Source of the DNA: Bacillota bacterium | Lineage (GTDB): Bacteria > Bacillota > Clostridia > Christensenellales > Aristaeellaceae | Assembly (NCBI GenBank): GCA_023411375.1 | Contig: JAEYOW010000052.1 | Coordinates: forward strand, 1-64,000 | DNA length: 64,000 bases | Direction of reading: 5' to 3' | Part shown: piece by piece, positions 24,399-33,725 of the stretch | Numbering within the stretch: the stretch's first letter is position 1 | Layout: each line of letters starts with the position of its first letter | Program-made: the position numbers and the translations under genes | Notes under the pieces: generated by a model | The model's database searches: none | Seen by the model: only the letters and a program-made list of their open reading frames with translations | Told to the model about the DNA's origin: nothing

Positions 24399-25915
24399 TG
24401 TTTCAGGGGACGGCGTCCTCTGTGGGAAAATCCATGCTCTGCGCGGCCGTGCTGCGAATCCTGAGGCAGGACGGGCTGCGGGCCGCGCCCTTCAAATCTC
24501 AGAACATGGCGCTCAACTCCTACGCAACCTCGGAAGGTTTGGAAATGGGGCGCGCACAGGTTACTCAGGCGGAGGCTGCGGGCATTGAACCGTCCGTGCG
24601 CATGAATCCCGTGTTGCTAAAACCCACGTCTGACAGAAGAAGCCAGGTGATTGTGAATGGAAAGCCCCTGGGCGTCATGTCGGCGATGGAATACGAGCGC
24701 TTTAAGCCGAGGCTTCGCGAGATGGTGCGCGAAACCTATGATCGTCTTGAAAGCGACGTGGACGTGGTGGTGATTGAGGGCGCGGGAAGCCCCGCCGAGA
24801 TCAACCTGAAAAAGGGCGACATTGTAAACATGTCCATGGCAAAGGCGGCGGATGCGCCGGTCATTCTGATTGGGGACATCAATCCCGGCGGCGTGTTCGC
24901 GTCGCTTTACGGCACGGTCAAGCTTCTGGAGCCGGATGAGCAGGCCCGAATTAAGGGCGTTCTGATCAACAAATTCCGGGGAGACGTTAAAATACTGGAG
25001 CCGGGGCTTAAAATGCTGGAGGAGTTGTTGCACATTCCGGTAATAGGCGTAATCCCCTGGATGGATATTGATATGGAGGATGAGGACAGCGTAACCGAGC
25101 GCTTTTCGCGTTCCTCCGGGCGCGGACAGATCCATACCGCGATTGTACACCTTCCGCATGTTTCCAATTTTACGGATTTTAACCTTCTGGGCGGCGAGGC
25201 GGACGTTTCGGTAAGCTATGCGTCCCGTGCGTCCGAGCTTGAGCAGGCGGACGTCATTATCCTGCCGGGTAGCAAAAACACCATTGAGGACCTGAACTGG
25301 CTAAAGCAGAGAGGGATGGCCGACGCGGTTGTGCGCCACGCGCGGCGCGGCGGCATGGTGATCGGCATCTGCGGCGGTTATCAGATGCTGGGACAAAAGC
25401 TGCGCGATCCGCTTCATGTGGAGTCGCGCATACCGGAAATAGCGGGGTTGGGTTTGTTGGATTTTGACGTTACCTTTCGCGAGGAAAAAACCACCGTTCA
25501 GGCCGCCGGAAGCATCCGCTGTGAAACAGGCTGGTTAAGCGGACTAAACGGGCTGATGCTGGACGGCTACGAGATTCACAGCGGCATAAACAGCTTCGGC
25601 GTGGGATGCGTGCCGTTTCTTTTCCTGAATGGCCGTGAAACGCCAGACGGCGTGTCCAATATACAAGGGAATGTTTTTGGCAGCTATCTGCATGGAATAT
25701 TTGATACGGGCTCCTTCTGGCGCGCGATTGTAAACCGAATGCGCGCGGAAAAGGGGATGGCCGCCGACGAGAGCGACGTGCTGACAATGGCCGAGTTCCG
25801 AAGCCGGGAGTTTGACAGGTTGGCATCCATTGTGCGGCAAAACTTGGATATGGACGCGGTTTATAAAATCATCAGAGGAGGGGCGGTTTCCTGCGGGAGG
25901 TGGGACGATGCGTAA
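24380..25915 (+). CDS. cbiP: Cobyric acid synthase CbiP
   Basis: A 511-residue glutamine amidotransferase that amidates four side chains of adenosylcobyrinic a,c-diamide. The N-terminal P-loop-like M-F-Q-G-T-A-S-S-V-G-K-S region is a dethiobiotin-synthetase fold. The class I amidotransferase domain has Cys in I-G-I-C-G-G-Y-Q-M-L-G (near residue 333) and His in G-S-Y-L-H-G-I-F-D (near residue 438). The length is standard. Confidence 0.97.
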   Translation: MRGKSLMFQGTASSVGKSMLCAAVLRILRQDGLRAAPFKSQNMALNSYATSEGLEMGRAQVTQAEAAGIEPSVRMNPVLLKPTSDRRSQVIVNGKPLGVMSAMEYERFKPRLREMVRETYDRLESDVDVVVIEGAGSPAEINLKKGDIVNMSMAKAADAPVILIGDINPGGVFASLYGTVKLLEPDEQARIKGVLINKFRGDVKILEPGLKMLEELLHIPVIGVIPWMDIDMEDEDSVTERFSRSSGRGQIHTAIVHLPHVSNFTDFNLLGGEADVSVSYASRASELEQADVIILPGSKNTIEDLNWLKQRGMADAVVRHARRGGMVIGICGGYQMLGQKLRDPLHVESRIPEIAGLGLLDFDVTFREEKTTVQAAGSIRCETGWLSGLNGLMLDGYEIHSGINSFGVGCVPFLFLNGRETPDGVSNIQGNVFGSYLHGIFDTGSFWRAIVNRMRAEKGMAADESDVLTMAEFRSREFDRLASIVRQNLDMDAVYKIIRGGAVSCGRWDDA

Positions 25916-27263
25916 GCCCGCGCCCCGCTTGCTGATTTCCGGAACCGGAAGCGGTTGCGGCAAGACCACCGTTACCTGCGCCGTGCTAAGCGCGTTGAAG
26001 AACCGGGGGTATGACGTCGCTTCGTTTAAATGCGGCCCAGATTATATTGATCCCATGTTCCATTCGGAGGTCGTCGGAACGAGAGGAACCAATATCGATT
26101 TGTTCTTTTTGGATGCGGAAGGTGTTAAATCGCTCTTTCTAAAGCATGCGGGCGATTTAAACGTGATTGAAGGCGTGATGGGCTATTACGACGGCGTCGC
26201 GTTCGATAACGCGGAAGCCTCCGGCCATCACATGGCGCAGGCCTTGGAAACGCCCGCCGTACTTGTGGTAAACGGATACGGCATGGCGCTTTCCGCCGCC
26301 GCGGTGGTTCGCGGCTTTGTGGAACTGCGCAAGCCCAGCGGTATAAAGGGCGTTATCTTCAATCATATTTCGTCCGGGGTCTATCCGCTGCTTAAATCGG
26401 CAGTGGAAGCGGAGTGCGGCGTCGCCGTCTTTGGCTATTTGCCGGACTGTCCGGAGTGCGCGCTGGAAAGCCGCCATCTTGGCCTTATCACTGCACAGGA
26501 AGTGAAAGGGCTTGAGCAAAAGCTGGCGCTTTTGGCAGCGCAGGCGGAAAAGACGATCGACCTTGACGGATTAATCGAGTTGATGCGGGCGCAGGCGGTG
26601 CTGGAAGCGCCTGAAAGGCTTGTAAAACGGTTGGGCAGCGTGCGGATTGCCGTTGCCAGGGACGAGGCGTTTTGTTTTTACTACCGCGATAACCTAAAGC
26701 TGCTTGAGGAGCTGGGCGCAACGCTTGTCCCCTTCAGTCCGATTCGCGACGGCGGGCTGCCGGATTGCGACGGGCTGCTGCTGGGCGGCGGGTATCCCGA
26801 ATTGCACGCGCGGGAAATCAGCGGGAACCGTTCAATGCTTGAATCTATCCGCCGGGCCGTAACGGGCGGGCTTCCCACCGTGGCTGAGTGCGGAGGCTTT
26901 ATGCTGCTGACCGGACAAATAGGGGCTTATTCCATGGCGGGGGTGATTCGTACCGCCTGCCATGACCGGCAACGGCTGACGCGCTTTGGCTATGCCGAGC
27001 TTACGGCCAGTCAGGACAGCCTGCTGTTTAACAAGGGAGACCGAATCCGCGGACATGAATTTCACCATTGGGATGCGGAGGCGCCGGGGGAGGCGCTCAC
27101 CGCCCGCAAGCCGTCCGGGAGGGCGTGGAAATGCGCATGGGTAAGCGATACCCTGTACGCGGGCTATCCGCACCTGTACTTTTGCAGCAATCCCCACGCC
27201 GCGGAACGCTTTGTTTTAAAATGCATGGAAAGGAAGATGCGCCGTGGAGCCGATGGAAATTGA
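25908..27263 (+). CDS. cbiA: Cobyrinate a,c-diamide synthase CbiA
   Basis: A 451-residue amidotransferase acting before CbiP. It has a P-loop in I-S-G-T-G-S-G-C-G-K-T-T (near residue 18) and the amidotransferase Cys in V-A-E-C-G-G-F-M-L-L (near residue 327). The C-terminal G-H-E-F-H-H-W motif is typical. ATG 25908 lies behind GGGAGGTGGG and overlaps cbiP by 8 bp. Confidence 0.97.
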   Translation: MRKPAPRLLISGTGSGCGKTTVTCAVLSALKNRGYDVASFKCGPDYIDPMFHSEVVGTRGTNIDLFFLDAEGVKSLFLKHAGDLNVIEGVMGYYDGVAFDNAEASGHHMAQALETPAVLVVNGYGMALSAAAVVRGFVELRKPSGIKGVIFNHISSGVYPLLKSAVEAECGVAVFGYLPDCPECALESRHLGLITAQEVKGLEQKLALLAAQAEKTIDLDGLIELMRAQAVLEAPERLVKRLGSVRIAVARDEAFCFYYRDNLKLLEELGATLVPFSPIRDGGLPDCDGLLLGGGYPELHAREISGNRSMLESIRRAVTGGLPTVAECGGFMLLTGQIGAYSMAGVIRTACHDRQRLTRFGYAELTASQDSLLFNKGDRIRGHEFHHWDAEAPGEALTARKPSGRAWKCAWVSDTLYAGYPHLYFCSNPHAAERFVLKCMERKMRRGADGN

Positions 27264-27864
27264 AAAGCGCAGCTTTGAGATTATCGCAGAGGAGCTGGGT
27301 GGCCGTAGACTCGATCCCGAGTACGATCTTGTGATCCGGCGGGTTATTCATACGACGGCGGATTTTGAGTATTGCGACAGCCTGGTTTTTTCGGAGCATG
27401 CCGTCGTGAGGCTGATGGACGCGATTAAGGCCGGCTGCGACATCGTAACCGACACCACCATGGCGCAGGCGGGAATCAACAAGCGGATGCTCGCCCGTTT
27501 CGGCGGGCAGGTTCATTGCTTTATCGCAGACGGGGACGTGGCGCGGGAGGCAAAGCGCAGAGGGGTCACACGCTCTCTGGTTTCCATGGAAAAGGCTGCG
27601 CGCCTTCAAAAACCGCTCGTATTCGCCATCGGCAACGCGCCGACCGCGCTGCGCTCCATCTGTGATTTGACGCGCGCGGGCAAGCTAAGTCCTGAGGTGG
27701 TTGTCGCCGTGCCGGTCGGCTTTGTCAACGTTGTGGAGGCGAAGGAGGAAATCATAAATATGCCTTTTTGTTCAATTGTCGCCCGTGGGCGCAAGGGAGG
27801 AAGCAACGTCGCGGCGGCCATCGTAAACGCCGCGCTCTATCAGCTATGTGAAAGGGAGGAATAA
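27244..27864 (+). CDS. cbiC: Cobalt-precorrin-8 methylmutase CbiC
   Basis: A 206-residue enzyme that moves the C11 methyl to C12, giving cobyrinic acid. Motifs are I-R-R-V-I-H-T-T-A-D-F-E (catalytic His), D-T-T-M-A-Q-A-G-I and the G-F-V-N-V-V-E-A-K-E pattern. GTG 27244 is supported by AAGGAAG 8 nt upstream and overlaps cbiA by 20 bp; ATG 27253 is the alternative. Confidence 0.96.
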   Translation: MEPMEIEKRSFEIIAEELGGRRLDPEYDLVIRRVIHTTADFEYCDSLVFSEHAVVRLMDAIKAGCDIVTDTTMAQAGINKRMLARFGGQVHCFIADGDVAREAKRRGVTRSLVSMEKAARLQKPLVFAIGNAPTALRSICDLTRAGKLSPEVVVAVPVGFVNVVEAKEEIINMPFCSIVARGRKGGSNVAAAIVNAALYQLCEREE

Positions 27865-27867
27865 CAG

Positions 27868-28623
27868 ATGGTACATTTTGTAGGCGCGGGCTGCGGCGCG
27901 CCGGATTTGATTACGGTACGCGGCGCAAGGCTGATCGCAGGCGCGGATGTGCTGATTTATGCGGGTTCGCTGGTAAACCCGGAGGTTTTGAAATACGCAG
28001 GGCCGGATTGCGCAATTCACGACAGCGCGCGTCTGACGCTGGAGCAGGTGATTGAAATCGTCAAAAACGCCGAGGCGCGGAGCAAAACCACCGTTCGCCT
28101 ACACACTGGCGATTCAAGCATCTATGGCGCGGTCCGTGAACAGTTCGACCTGCTGGAAAGCCTCGGTATAGCGTATGACGTCTGCCCGGGCGTAAGCTCG
28201 TTTTGCGGGGCGGCTGCCAGCCTGAAGGCGGAATATACGCTGCCGGATGTGTCGCAGACGGTTATCATCACCCGTATGGAGGGCCGCACGTCCGTGCCTG
28301 AGCGGGAAAAGTTGCGCGCGCTGGCTGCGCACGGCTCTTCAATGGTGCTTTTTCTAAGTGCCGGGCTGCTTGATGAGGTTCAAAACGAGCTGATGGCGGG
28401 AGGTTATGCGCCTGAAACGCCCGCCGCTATTATTTATAAAGCCACATGGCCGGAGGAAAGGGTTTTTCGCTGCCATGTAAGCGATTTGGCTTCGACGGCG
28501 GAACAAAACGGCGTGCAGAAAACCGCGCTGATTGTGGTTGGCGGCTTCCTGGGCGGGGAGTATGAACGCTCCAAACTTTACGATCCCGATTTTTCTACAG
28601 AGTACAGAAAAGCGCAAATCTGA
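27868..28623 (+). CDS. cbiF: Cobalt-precorrin-4 C11-methyltransferase CbiF
   Basis: A 251-residue SAM-dependent tetrapyrrole methylase. F-V-G-A-G-C-G-A-P-D-L-I-T-V-R-G at the N-terminus and L-I-Y-A-G-S-L-V-N separate CbiF/CobM from its sister methylases. H-T-G-D-S-S-I-Y-G-A is the conserved central loop. A small hairpin (TTTCACA...TGTGAAA) lies in the gap before cbiG. Confidence 0.96.
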   Translation: MVHFVGAGCGAPDLITVRGARLIAGADVLIYAGSLVNPEVLKYAGPDCAIHDSARLTLEQVIEIVKNAEARSKTTVRLHTGDSSIYGAVREQFDLLESLGIAYDVCPGVSSFCGAAASLKAEYTLPDVSQTVIITRMEGRTSVPEREKLRALAAHGSSMVLFLSAGLLDEVQNELMAGGYAPETPAAIIYKATWPEERVFRCHVSDLASTAEQNGVQKTALIVVGGFLGGEYERSKLYDPDFSTEYRKAQI

Positions 28624-28671
28624 CGGGCTTTTTCACAGTCTGTTGTGAAATAAGGAAGGATGGGCACAAAA

Positions 28672-29676
28672 ATGAAGCGCGCGGCAATCCTGTATTTTAG
28701 CGCGCGAGGCGCGGGCACGGCGGAGATAATCGCCCGGTCGCTTGAAGGCGCGTATACTCCGGAATTGCACAGGCCACCGGAGGGCGGGCTGAAACCGCTT
28801 GTAAAGAGCCTGTTTGGAAACGTGGAAGCGCTGGTTTTTATAGGTGCGTGCGGCATTGCCGTGCGGGGCGTCGCGCCCTTTCTTGAATGCAAGCTGAGCG
28901 ATCCGGCCGTGATCGTGGCGGATGAAAAGGGGAAATACATTATTTCCCTTTTATCGGGCCATGTCGGCGGCGCAAACAGCCTTGCCCGGAAGGTCGCGTC
29001 CGCAATTGGGGGGGTAGCCGTCGTCACCACGGCGACGGATGTGAACCGCCGCTTTGCGGCGGACGCCTGGGCGGCTGAAAAGGGGCTTTTAATCGAATCG
29101 CCTCGGGCCGCAAAGCTTTTTTCTTCTGAAATACTTAAAATGGATTTGCCCTTTTATTCCGATTTTCCCATTGAGGGCGCGCTGCCCGGCGGGCTGTTCC
29201 CTGGACATGACGGCGATTGCGGCCTGTTGATTTCCTGCCGCAAGCTGAACCCCTTTGATATGACCCTTTCGCTCATTCCCCGCGTTTTGCATTTGGGAGT
29301 TGGATGCAAAAAGGGCGCGTCCGCTCAAAAGATCGGCGCGGCTGTGGAAACGACGCTTGCGCGGGAAAAGATCAATCCCAGGGCTGTCGCTTCTGTCGCG
29401 TCGGTCGATATGAAGCGGAGCGAACAGGGATTGATTGATTATTGCCGGGAGCAGGGGCTGGCTGTAGCGTTTTATTCCGCCGGGCAATTAAACACGGTTC
29501 CGGGCATATTTTCCTCCTCGGAATTTGTGAGAAACACCGTCGGAGTGGATAACGTTTGCGAGCGAGCGGCGATGCTTTCCGCCGGGCAGAAGGCGTGGCT
29601 GCTAGTAAAAAAGACCTGTCTGGACGGTGTAACCGTGGCCGTCGCGCAGGAGAATTGGAGCGTTTGTTTTGAATAA
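28672..29676 (+). CDS. cbiG: Cobalt-precorrin-5A hydrolase CbiG
   Basis: A 334-residue enzyme that opens the lactone of cobalt-precorrin-5A and releases acetaldehyde. N-terminal, middle and C-terminal CbiG parts are all present. Key stretches are F-I-G-A-C-G-I-A-V-R, the L-L-S-G-H-V-G-G-A-N motif and H-L-G-V-G-C-K-K-G near residue 205. ATG 28672 has AAGGAAGG about 12 nt upstream; ATG 28660 touches that site and is less likely. Confidence 0.95.
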   Translation: MKRAAILYFSARGAGTAEIIARSLEGAYTPELHRPPEGGLKPLVKSLFGNVEALVFIGACGIAVRGVAPFLECKLSDPAVIVADEKGKYIISLLSGHVGGANSLARKVASAIGGVAVVTTATDVNRRFAADAWAAEKGLLIESPRAAKLFSSEILKMDLPFYSDFPIEGALPGGLFPGHDGDCGLLISCRKLNPFDMTLSLIPRVLHLGVGCKKGASAQKIGAAVETTLAREKINPRAVASVASVDMKRSEQGLIDYCREQGLAVAFYSAGQLNTVPGIFSSSEFVRNTVGVDNVCERAAMLSAGQKAWLLVKKTCLDGVTVAVAQENWSVCFE

Positions 29677-30397
29677 GCTATATGTGGTTGGCATTGGGCC
29701 CGGCGCGGCCGATCAGATGACGCTGCGCGCCGCGCGGGCGCTGGAAGCCGCGGATGTAATCGTAGGCTACGGCGTATACGCCGATCTGGTGTCGCCGTTG
29801 TTTCCGGATAAAGAATACCTTGTCACGCCTATGCGGCGTGAAACGGAACGGTGTCGGCTGGCCGTCGATACCGCCTGCGCGGGCAAAAGCGTCGCTGTGA
29901 TCTCAAGCGGAGACGCAGGCGTTTACGGCATGGCGGGATTGGTTTTGGAAATGGCCGAAGGAAAGGGACTGGAGATCGAGGTAATTCCCGGCGTGACGGC
30001 GGCGCTCAGCGGAGGCGCGGTTTTGGGCGCGCCGCTTACCCATGATTTTGCCGTTATTAGCCTGTCCGACCTGCTCACGCCATGGGATAAGATTGAAAAG
30101 CGGCTGGAATGCGCCTCACTGGCGGATTTGTGCATCGCCATCTACAATCCCTCCAGCACGCGGAGGGCGGATTACCTGCGGCGCGCCTGTGACGTAATTT
30201 TGCGCCACGCGGCGCCTGAAACCGTATGCGGCGTGGCGCGCAACACCGGCCGTGAGGGCGGGGCGGTGCGTGTGATGACGTTGGCGGAGCTTGCGTCGTA
30301 TCAAACGGACATGTTTACAACCGTGTTTGTCGGCAACCGTCAGACGCGAGTAATCGATGGCAGGATGGTTACGCCCAGAGGATATCGGAATGTGTAA
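29669..30397 (+). CDS. cbiH: Cobalt-precorrin-3 C17-methyltransferase CbiH
   Basis: A 242-residue tetrapyrrole methylase that contracts the ring while methylating C17. It has V-G-I-G-P-G-A-A-D-Q-M-T, Y-G-V-Y-A-D-L-V and I-S-S-G-D-A-G-V-Y-G-M-A-G, the CobJ/CbiH pattern. It starts at TTG 29669, since no ATG or GTG fits and a GGAG lies 8 nt upstream. It overlaps cbiG by 8 bp. Confidence 0.95.
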   Translation: MNKLYVVGIGPGAADQMTLRAARALEAADVIVGYGVYADLVSPLFPDKEYLVTPMRRETERCRLAVDTACAGKSVAVISSGDAGVYGMAGLVLEMAEGKGLEIEVIPGVTAALSGGAVLGAPLTHDFAVISLSDLLTPWDKIEKRLECASLADLCIAIYNPSSTRRADYLRRACDVILRHAAPETVCGVARNTGREGGAVRVMTLAELASYQTDMFTTVFVGNRQTRVIDGRMVTPRGYRNV

Positions 30398-32363
30398 AAT
30401 TTGTATTTTCGCGGGTACCGTGGAAGGACGAAAGCTGATGAGCCTGCTCGCGGCGCGTGGCGTACAAATCGCCGTATGTGTGGCGACGGAATACGGGCAG
30501 GCGTTGCTGGGAGATCATCCCGACGTGCGGATTTACGAGGGCCGGATGGAAGAATCGCAAATGGAAACGTTTCTTCGCGGCGAGGCGTTCGACGTTGTTG
30601 TGGATGCGACCCATCCCTATGCGGCGCGCGTGACGGAAAACATTGCCGCGGCTTGCCGGGCGGTTCGCACGGAGTACCTGCGCCTACTGCGAAACAGCGC
30701 GGCCGGCGGCGAGGACGGCGTGTTTGTCAGCGACGCAGGGGCTTGTGTGGAGTACCTAATGGCAACGCGTGGAAAAATCCTGCTCACCACCGGCAGCAAG
30801 GAACTGCCGGTCTTTTGCGGGAATGCGTCGCTCAGAGACCGGCTCTACGCGCGCGTGCTTCCCGTGCCGGCTTCGGTGCAGACCTGCGTGGACTGCGGTA
30901 TTCCGCCGGATCATATTTTGGCGATGCAAGGGCCGTTTGACGAGGAAATGAATCTCGCTATGCTGCGCTCAACAGGCGCGGAGATTTTGGTAACCAAGGA
31001 TACCGGGGATGAAGGCGGTTATGCGGCAAAGCTTCGCGCCGCGGAACGCGCGGGCGTTCGTACGGTCGTTATCGGGAGGCCCGCGCAGCGCGAGGGGAAA
31101 GGCCTTGAGGAGACAATTCGCTATTTGGAGACACGGTTACCGTTAAAGCCGGTTTTCAAACGGGTTTCATTAATTGGCATTGGCATGGGAAACGCTGAAA
31201 CACGAACGCTGGGCATGGAGCGCGCTTTGCGTGAAGCCGATTGTCTGATCGGCGCGCGGCGTATGCTGGAAAGCGTGGATACCTCCGGCCGGCAGGCGTT
31301 TGCGGCCGGTACGCCGGATGAAGTTGTGCGTATCATCCAGGAGAACGGCGCGTTCAGGAGGTTTGCCATCCTGCTTTCGGGAGATACGGGCTTTTACAGC
31401 GGCGCGCGCGGATTGCTGGATAAGCTTTCGAGCGTTGAGGTTGAGGTGCTTCCGGGTATCAGCAGCATACAATATTTTTGTGCGAAATTGAGGCGTTCAT
31501 GGGAGGATGTGCGCGCGGTCAGTCTGCATGGACGGGACTGCGACCTGGTTGGAGAGGTGCGCCGCAACGCGGCGGTATTTGCGCTGGTAGGTGGGAGCGA
31601 CGGCGTCGGCCGGGCGCTTGGACGGCTTAAGGCCGCGAAGCTTGGCGGCCTGCGGGCGCATGTGGGGGAGCGGCTCGGCTATCCTGACGAAAAGATTACC
31701 AGCGGAACGGTTGACGCATTGCTGGAGAGGCGTTACGACGCGCTCGGCGTATTGCTGATTGAAAACGAAAGCAACGGCGAAATCGTCGTAACTCACGGGC
31801 TGCCGGACGAGGCCTTTGAATGCGGCGACATACCCATGACAAAATCGGAGGTGCGCAGCGTATCTTTGTCCAAGCTGCAATTGACTCGGGAAGCAACCGT
31901 CTACGATATTGGCTCCGGCAGCGGTTCCATTTCGGTGGAGGCGGCGCTTGTGGCGTCGGGGGGCAGGGTATATGCCGTTGAAATGAGGGAAGAGGCTGTC
32001 GCGCTCACCCGGCGAAATGCGGAGAAGTTTCACCTGGCAAATGTTGAAACGGTCCCCGGCAAAGCTCCCGGGGCGCTGGAAGCACTTCCGCCCCCCACGC
32101 ATGCCTTCATCGGGGGAAGCGCGGGAAACCTGCGGGAGATCGTCGTATGCCTGCTCCATAAAAACCCGAACGTGCGCATTGTCGCCAATACGGTGACGGT
32201 AGAAACGCTTTCGGAGCTGATGCAAATTGCAAAGGAATTTGACTTTTATGATGTTGCGGAACTGGCGGTGTCGAAGCCGCGCATTGCGGGGCGGTATCAT
32301 CTGATGACGGCGCAAAACCCGGTGTATATCTTTGCAATGCAAAACGGAGGGAACCAAAAATGA
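30390..32363 (+). CDS. CbiJ-CbiE-CbiT fusion: precorrin-6A reductase, C5-methyltransferase and C15-methyltransferase/decarboxylase
   Basis: A 657-residue single reading frame holding three consecutive enzymes. Residues 1 to about 250 are CbiJ (F-A-G-T-V-E-G-R-K-L, D-A-T-H-P-Y-A, L-L-T-T-G-S-K-E-L). About 258-470 are CbiE, a tetrapyrrole methylase (L-I-G-I-G-M-G-N, L-L-S-G-D-T-G-F-Y-S, L-P-G-I-S-S). About 479-657 are CbiT, a Rossmann methylase (M-T-K-S-E-V-R, Y-D-I-G-S-G-S-G-S-I-S). CbiE-CbiT fusions (CobL) are common; the extra N-terminal reductase makes a three-step channel from precorrin-6A to precorrin-8. ATG 30390 overlaps cbiH by 8 bp. No frameshift is seen. Confidence 0.95.
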   Translation: MCKICIFAGTVEGRKLMSLLAARGVQIAVCVATEYGQALLGDHPDVRIYEGRMEESQMETFLRGEAFDVVVDATHPYAARVTENIAAACRAVRTEYLRLLRNSAAGGEDGVFVSDAGACVEYLMATRGKILLTTGSKELPVFCGNASLRDRLYARVLPVPASVQTCVDCGIPPDHILAMQGPFDEEMNLAMLRSTGAEILVTKDTGDEGGYAAKLRAAERAGVRTVVIGRPAQREGKGLEETIRYLETRLPLKPVFKRVSLIGIGMGNAETRTLGMERALREADCLIGARRMLESVDTSGRQAFAAGTPDEVVRIIQENGAFRRFAILLSGDTGFYSGARGLLDKLSSVEVEVLPGISSIQYFCAKLRRSWEDVRAVSLHGRDCDLVGEVRRNAAVFALVGGSDGVGRALGRLKAAKLGGLRAHVGERLGYPDEKITSGTVDALLERRYDALGVLLIENESNGEIVVTHGLPDEAFECGDIPMTKSEVRSVSLSKLQLTREATVYDIGSGSGSISVEAALVASGGRVYAVEMREEAVALTRRNAEKFHLANVETVPGKAPGALEALPPPTHAFIGGSAGNLREIVVCLLHKNPNVRIVANTVTVETLSELMQIAKEFDFYDVAELAVSKPRIAGRYHLMTAQNPVYIFAMQNGGNQK

Positions 32364-32638
32364 ACGGGGAAATAAAGCATAGCTGCTTTTTTCAAAACAC
32401 GGGCTGCGAGTATTTTCCATGCCACAGGATGGAGCATCCTGAAAACTTCAACTGCCTTTTCTGTTACTGTCCCCTGTACGCGCTGGGCAAAGGGTGCGGA
32501 GGCGCCTTTTACTATAACGGAAAAGGAAATAAGGTCTGCACGGATTGCGCCTTTCCGCACCAGCGGGAAAACTACCAGAAGGTTCTGGCTCGCTATCCGG
32601 AAATTATGGAAATTATCCGCAGGCAGGATGAAAGGTAA
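32360..32638 (+). CDS. Cysteine-rich small-domain protein of the B12 cluster (PF04071-like)
   Basis: A 92-residue protein with 11 Cys within its first 65 residues: C-F-F-Q-N-T-G-C-E-Y-F-P-C-H, then N-C-L-F-C-Y-C-P-L-Y, G-C-G-G and V-C-T-D-C-x-F-P-H. This is the zf-like cysteine-rich small domain that recurs beside anaerobic B12 genes. A metal (Zn, Co or FeS) site is expected. A role in cobalt handling is an inference from position only. The ATG overlaps the fusion gene by 4 bp. Confidence 0.85.
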   Translation: MNGEIKHSCFFQNTGCEYFPCHRMEHPENFNCLFCYCPLYALGKGCGGAFYYNGKGNKVCTDCAFPHQRENYQKVLARYPEIMEIIRRQDER

Positions 32639-32669
32639 GCGCTACTATTGACGGCAAGGTGGGATACAG

Positions 32670-33725
32670 ATGAATCGGTGGACGTTATCATCTCCGGACG
32701 AGGATGCAAAGAGGGAGGCGCGGTCGCGCTGGAACAGCGTAGCCAAACCGCTGGATTCACTGGGGGAAATGGAAAACTTGATTACGCAGGCGGCGGGCAT
32801 ACAGGGAACGGCGGACGTGACGCTCTCCCCAAGATGCGCGCTGGTGTTTTGCGCCGACCACGGGGTTGTGGCCGAAGGCGTCACACAGTCCGACGGCAGT
32901 GTGACGGCGTTGGTCGCCCGCTCTATCGCCGAGGGGGAGGCCAACATAAACCTGATGGCAAAGCCGGTGGGAGCAGACGTGTTTGCGATTGATATAGGCA
33001 TGCTTGAGGAGATAGAGCATTCAAACATGATTGTCTGTAAGGAAGCGCGCGGCACGGCAAACATGGCGCACGGGCCGGCGATGACACGCGCCCAGGCGGA
33101 ACGCGCAATGGCGCACGGCATCAATCTTGTGGGGGAGATGAAGCGGCGCGGATACCGCGCTGTGGCAACCGGTGAAATGGGAATCGGCAACACAACGGCT
33201 GCCGCGGCCATGGCCAGCGTGCTGTTGAATCAACCCGTTCATACAATTACCGGGCGTGGCGCGGGATTATCGGACGCCGGTCTGGAACGAAAGGTCAGGA
33301 CAATCGAACGGGCAATCACCATCAACCAGCCGGATGCGAGCGAGCCGCTTGACGTGCTGGCAAAGGTGGGCGGCTATGAAATTGCGGGGATGGCTGGCGC
33401 GTTTCTCGGCGGTATGACGCACCGCGTTCCGGTGGTGATCGACGGCGTCATATCCGCTGTGGCCGCCCTGCTGGCTTTCCGGCTTTGCCCCGGCGCAAAG
33501 GAGTTCATGCTGCCATCGCATATCAGCAAAGAGCCCGCCGCCCGGCTTGTAATGGACGCGCTGGGCCTTTCGCCCGTCATTCATGCGGGGATGGCGCTGG
33601 GCGAGGGTACGGGCGCGGTCATGCTGTTTCCGCTATTGGATATGGCGCTGCAAGTCTATCAAGGCACGCATACGTTTTGTGAATTGGGAATGGAGGCCTA
33701 TACGCCTCAGGGAGGGATGGCATGA
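32670..33725 (+). CDS. cobT: Nicotinate-nucleotide:dimethylbenzimidazole phosphoribosyltransferase CobT
   Basis: A 351-residue enzyme that activates the lower-ligand base as its alpha-ribotide. Catalytic Glu312 lies in M-A-L-G-E-G-T-G-A. F-C-A-D-H-G-V-V-A-E-G and G-E-M-G-I-G-N-T-T are both present. No dimethylbenzimidazole synthesis genes (bza or bluB) are in the window, so the base may be scavenged. Confidence 0.97.
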   Translation: MNRWTLSSPDEDAKREARSRWNSVAKPLDSLGEMENLITQAAGIQGTADVTLSPRCALVFCADHGVVAEGVTQSDGSVTALVARSIAEGEANINLMAKPVGADVFAIDIGMLEEIEHSNMIVCKEARGTANMAHGPAMTRAQAERAMAHGINLVGEMKRRGYRAVATGEMGIGNTTAAAAMASVLLNQPVHTITGRGAGLSDAGLERKVRTIERAITINQPDASEPLDVLAKVGGYEIAGMAGAFLGGMTHRVPVVIDGVISAVAALLAFRLCPGAKEFMLPSHISKEPAARLVMDALGLSPVIHAGMALGEGTGAVMLFPLLDMALQVYQGTHTFCELGMEAYTPQGGMA

